Below the pieces are notes generated by a model that saw only the letters and a program-made list of their open reading frames with translations, was not told the origin of the DNA and did no database searches. The position numbers were made by a program, and so were the translations under genes. 64,000 bases of DNA from Rotaria sordida (lineage: Eukaryota; Rotifera; Eurotatoria; Philodinida; Philodinidae), in the NCBI GenBank assembly GCA_905250125.1, contig CAJNOL010000170.1, forward strand, positions 124,001 to 188,000, written 5' to 3'. The stretch's first letter is position 1. Each line of letters begins with the position of its first letter. Of this stretch, positions 63,001-64,000 are shown piece after piece.

Positions 63001-63573
63001 AGCAACAGGTGTAAGAATAGTTATAAGAGAATTTAATAATGATTTTCTTTCAAGTAATTGTTCTTCTTTAAATTTAAAATTAGGACATGAACCATGTCGG
63101 AATGTAGATTTTATTTCATAATCATTTTTAACTTGCTCATACATGACATAACCAATACCAGCAACAATCTAATATTAGTAAATGTTTTATTCCTTGTGTT
63201 TTTTTTTGAATAAGAAAAAAAAGATCAAATATAAATTACAAGAATTGCAATTGAATTGATTTGATATGAGAAAACATTTTTAAGAAATTTTTCAACAAAT
63301 GATAATCGATTTGATTCAATTTTTTCAGGCGCTTTTTGTTCAGCTTTTGTTTCATTCATATCAATTTCATCATTATTATCTTCATTCGCGGATTTTATTA
63401 ATTGAGATAAATCGATTTTAGTTTTAGACTGATTTGATAATGTACGAGAGATAAATTTATTAACGATCTATAGAAGAAATAATCTTACGATAAATAAATA
63501 TACAAAGAATTTTTACTTGTAAACGAGGAAAAACAATTGATTTTAGATTCAAAGAAACATATCGAAGATACAT
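60041..63573 (-). CDS. P-loop ATPase (AAA/archaeal-ATPase-like) with mitochondrial-type N-terminus
   Basis: Eight exons (63573-63517, 63467-63240, 63168-62951, 62886-62825, 62762-62640, 61820-61587, 60602-60408, 60336-60041) join in phase to 470 aa. Residues 1-30 (MYLRYVSLNLKSIVFPRLQ, then FISRTLSNQ) are basic, hydroxylated and free of acids, as in a mitochondrial presequence. A hydrophobic segment (INSIAILIVAGIGYVMY) near residue 90 may span a membrane. The ATPase core has Walker A GEHGVGKSTLIRQAAREVGR and Walker B VPVLIFDNCDML, followed by a sensor-like WITVFIMSVGVP. The C-terminal half holds a lid/winged-helix-like region (LEISDLSEEESMTYLIE, LYNLFGGRIKSLQSA) typical of archaeal-ATPase/AAA_16 relatives. 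The substrate is unknown. Introns 61588-60603 and 62639-61821 are long; the second holds a hAT-type MITE. A fungal or protist origin is possible but untested. Confidence 0.82.
61881..62552. mobile_element. 656-base hAT-type MITE with 8-base target duplication
   Basis: The element runs 61889-62544. Its left tip is tagaagcgtgcagggt, and the reverse of its right tip is tagaggtgtacagggt (13 of 16 identical). It is flanked by attaaagg (61881-61888) and attgaagg (62545-62552), an 8-base duplication with one difference, the hAT size. The interior has decayed C-rich words such as cccatacccacattc and no transposase. It lies in an intron of the P-loop ATPase gene. Confidence 0.7.
62798..62820. repeat. 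Trinucleotide AAT/ATA microsatellite
   Basis: A run of seven to eight ataata units lies in an intron of the P-loop ATPase gene. Confidence 0.7.
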
Positions 63574-64000
63574 AATAAATAACCCTGAGTTTTTGAAAGA
63601 ATTTTGATTTAACAATAAATAGATAAATCTTATTTATATAAAATATTAAGTCTATTGGTTTTATTGCATGCCCAACAAAACAAAAAAGACTGATGCACAA
63701 AGAATAATAGTAGTGACATCTTTTTAAAAAAAATATATTCTTTTTATTGAATTTTATTATGTAAATAAAAACAATCTTAAAAAAGAATCCGTATAAATAA
63801 ATCAATACATCTTATTTTTAATGAATTATCATACAATGCTTATCAGTTTGCATGTCTCTGGTACACCATATAAATTTGTGTGTTTCCGATCGGTTATTAA
63901 TTATAAAAAAACATTTATTTGTTGTTCATGTTATTTCAAGTAATCGATAAATATTATTCACAGTTTAAAATATTAATTAACAAGTTTATACAAATTAAAC
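63574..64000. other. Upstream region of the P-loop ATPase gene, nothing else recognised
   Basis: AT-rich DNA to the right edge of the window without an open frame of note. The promoter of the minus-strand ATPase gene should lie here. Confidence 0.4.

Overview
The window is nuclear DNA of a small-genome invertebrate animal. It is very AT-rich, and its genes are broken by many short GT-AG introns, mostly 46-90 bases with T-rich 3' ends; only a few introns exceed 300 bases. The gene set is metazoan: talin, centrin, DJ-1, an NSD-type SET methyltransferase, cyclin A and NUDT19. A desiccation/starvation-type gene with a fungal-looking family signature, splice acceptors directly abutting start codons, and many short DNA transposon relics all fit a bdelloid rotifer (Rotaria/Adineta type). 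That placement is inference; no rDNA or mitochondrial marker is present. For twelve genes I placed every exon, and the summed coding lengths are exact multiples of three with matching intron phases, which supports the models.

Layout. 0-3 kb: two minus-strand single-pass membrane proteins with proline-rich cytoplasmic tails; the first is complete, and only the 3' part of the second could be traced. 3-7.4 kb: long intergenic stretch. 7.4-21.7 kb, plus: a complete talin gene (36 coding exons, about 2695 aa) with a possible alternative terminal exon. 22.1-24.3 kb, plus: NUDT19-like Nudix hydrolase, tail to tail with a minus-strand disordered protein that has an N-myristoylation-type start (24.3-25.8 kb). 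26.2-27.0 kb, minus: centrin. 27-33.5 kb: gene desert with a decayed mariner transposase and a possible solo LTR. 33.65-34.27 kb, plus: a duplicated Grg1/CCG-1-like small hydrophilic protein. 35.9-37.3 kb, minus: leucine-rich-repeat protein. 38.25-45.86 kb, plus: DJ-1/PARK7 followed after 136 bases by an NSD-type histone methyltransferase, a probable trans-spliced pair. 46.9-47.8 kb, plus: uncharacterised His/Asn/Asp-rich protein. 48.0-48.4 kb: a 412-base near-perfect palindrome. 49.7-52.3 kb, plus: cyclin A. 52.3-58.3 kb: gene-free block packed with inverted-repeat elements and a Tc1/IS630-like transposase relic. 58.3-59.3 kb, minus: uncharacterised low-complexity protein. 60.0-63.6 kb, minus: P-loop ATPase with a mitochondrial-looking N-terminus and a hAT-type MITE in one intron.

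The genes do not form one pathway. They are mostly housekeeping genes for adhesion, centrioles, cell cycle, chromatin, CoA turnover and oxidative stress. The most notable points are the Grg1-like gene (possible horizontal acquisition followed by internal duplication and intron gain), the DJ-1/NSD pair with AG-ATG acceptors, the talin isoform candidate, and an unusually rich set of short palindromic or terminal-inverted-repeat elements in introns and intergenic DNA.
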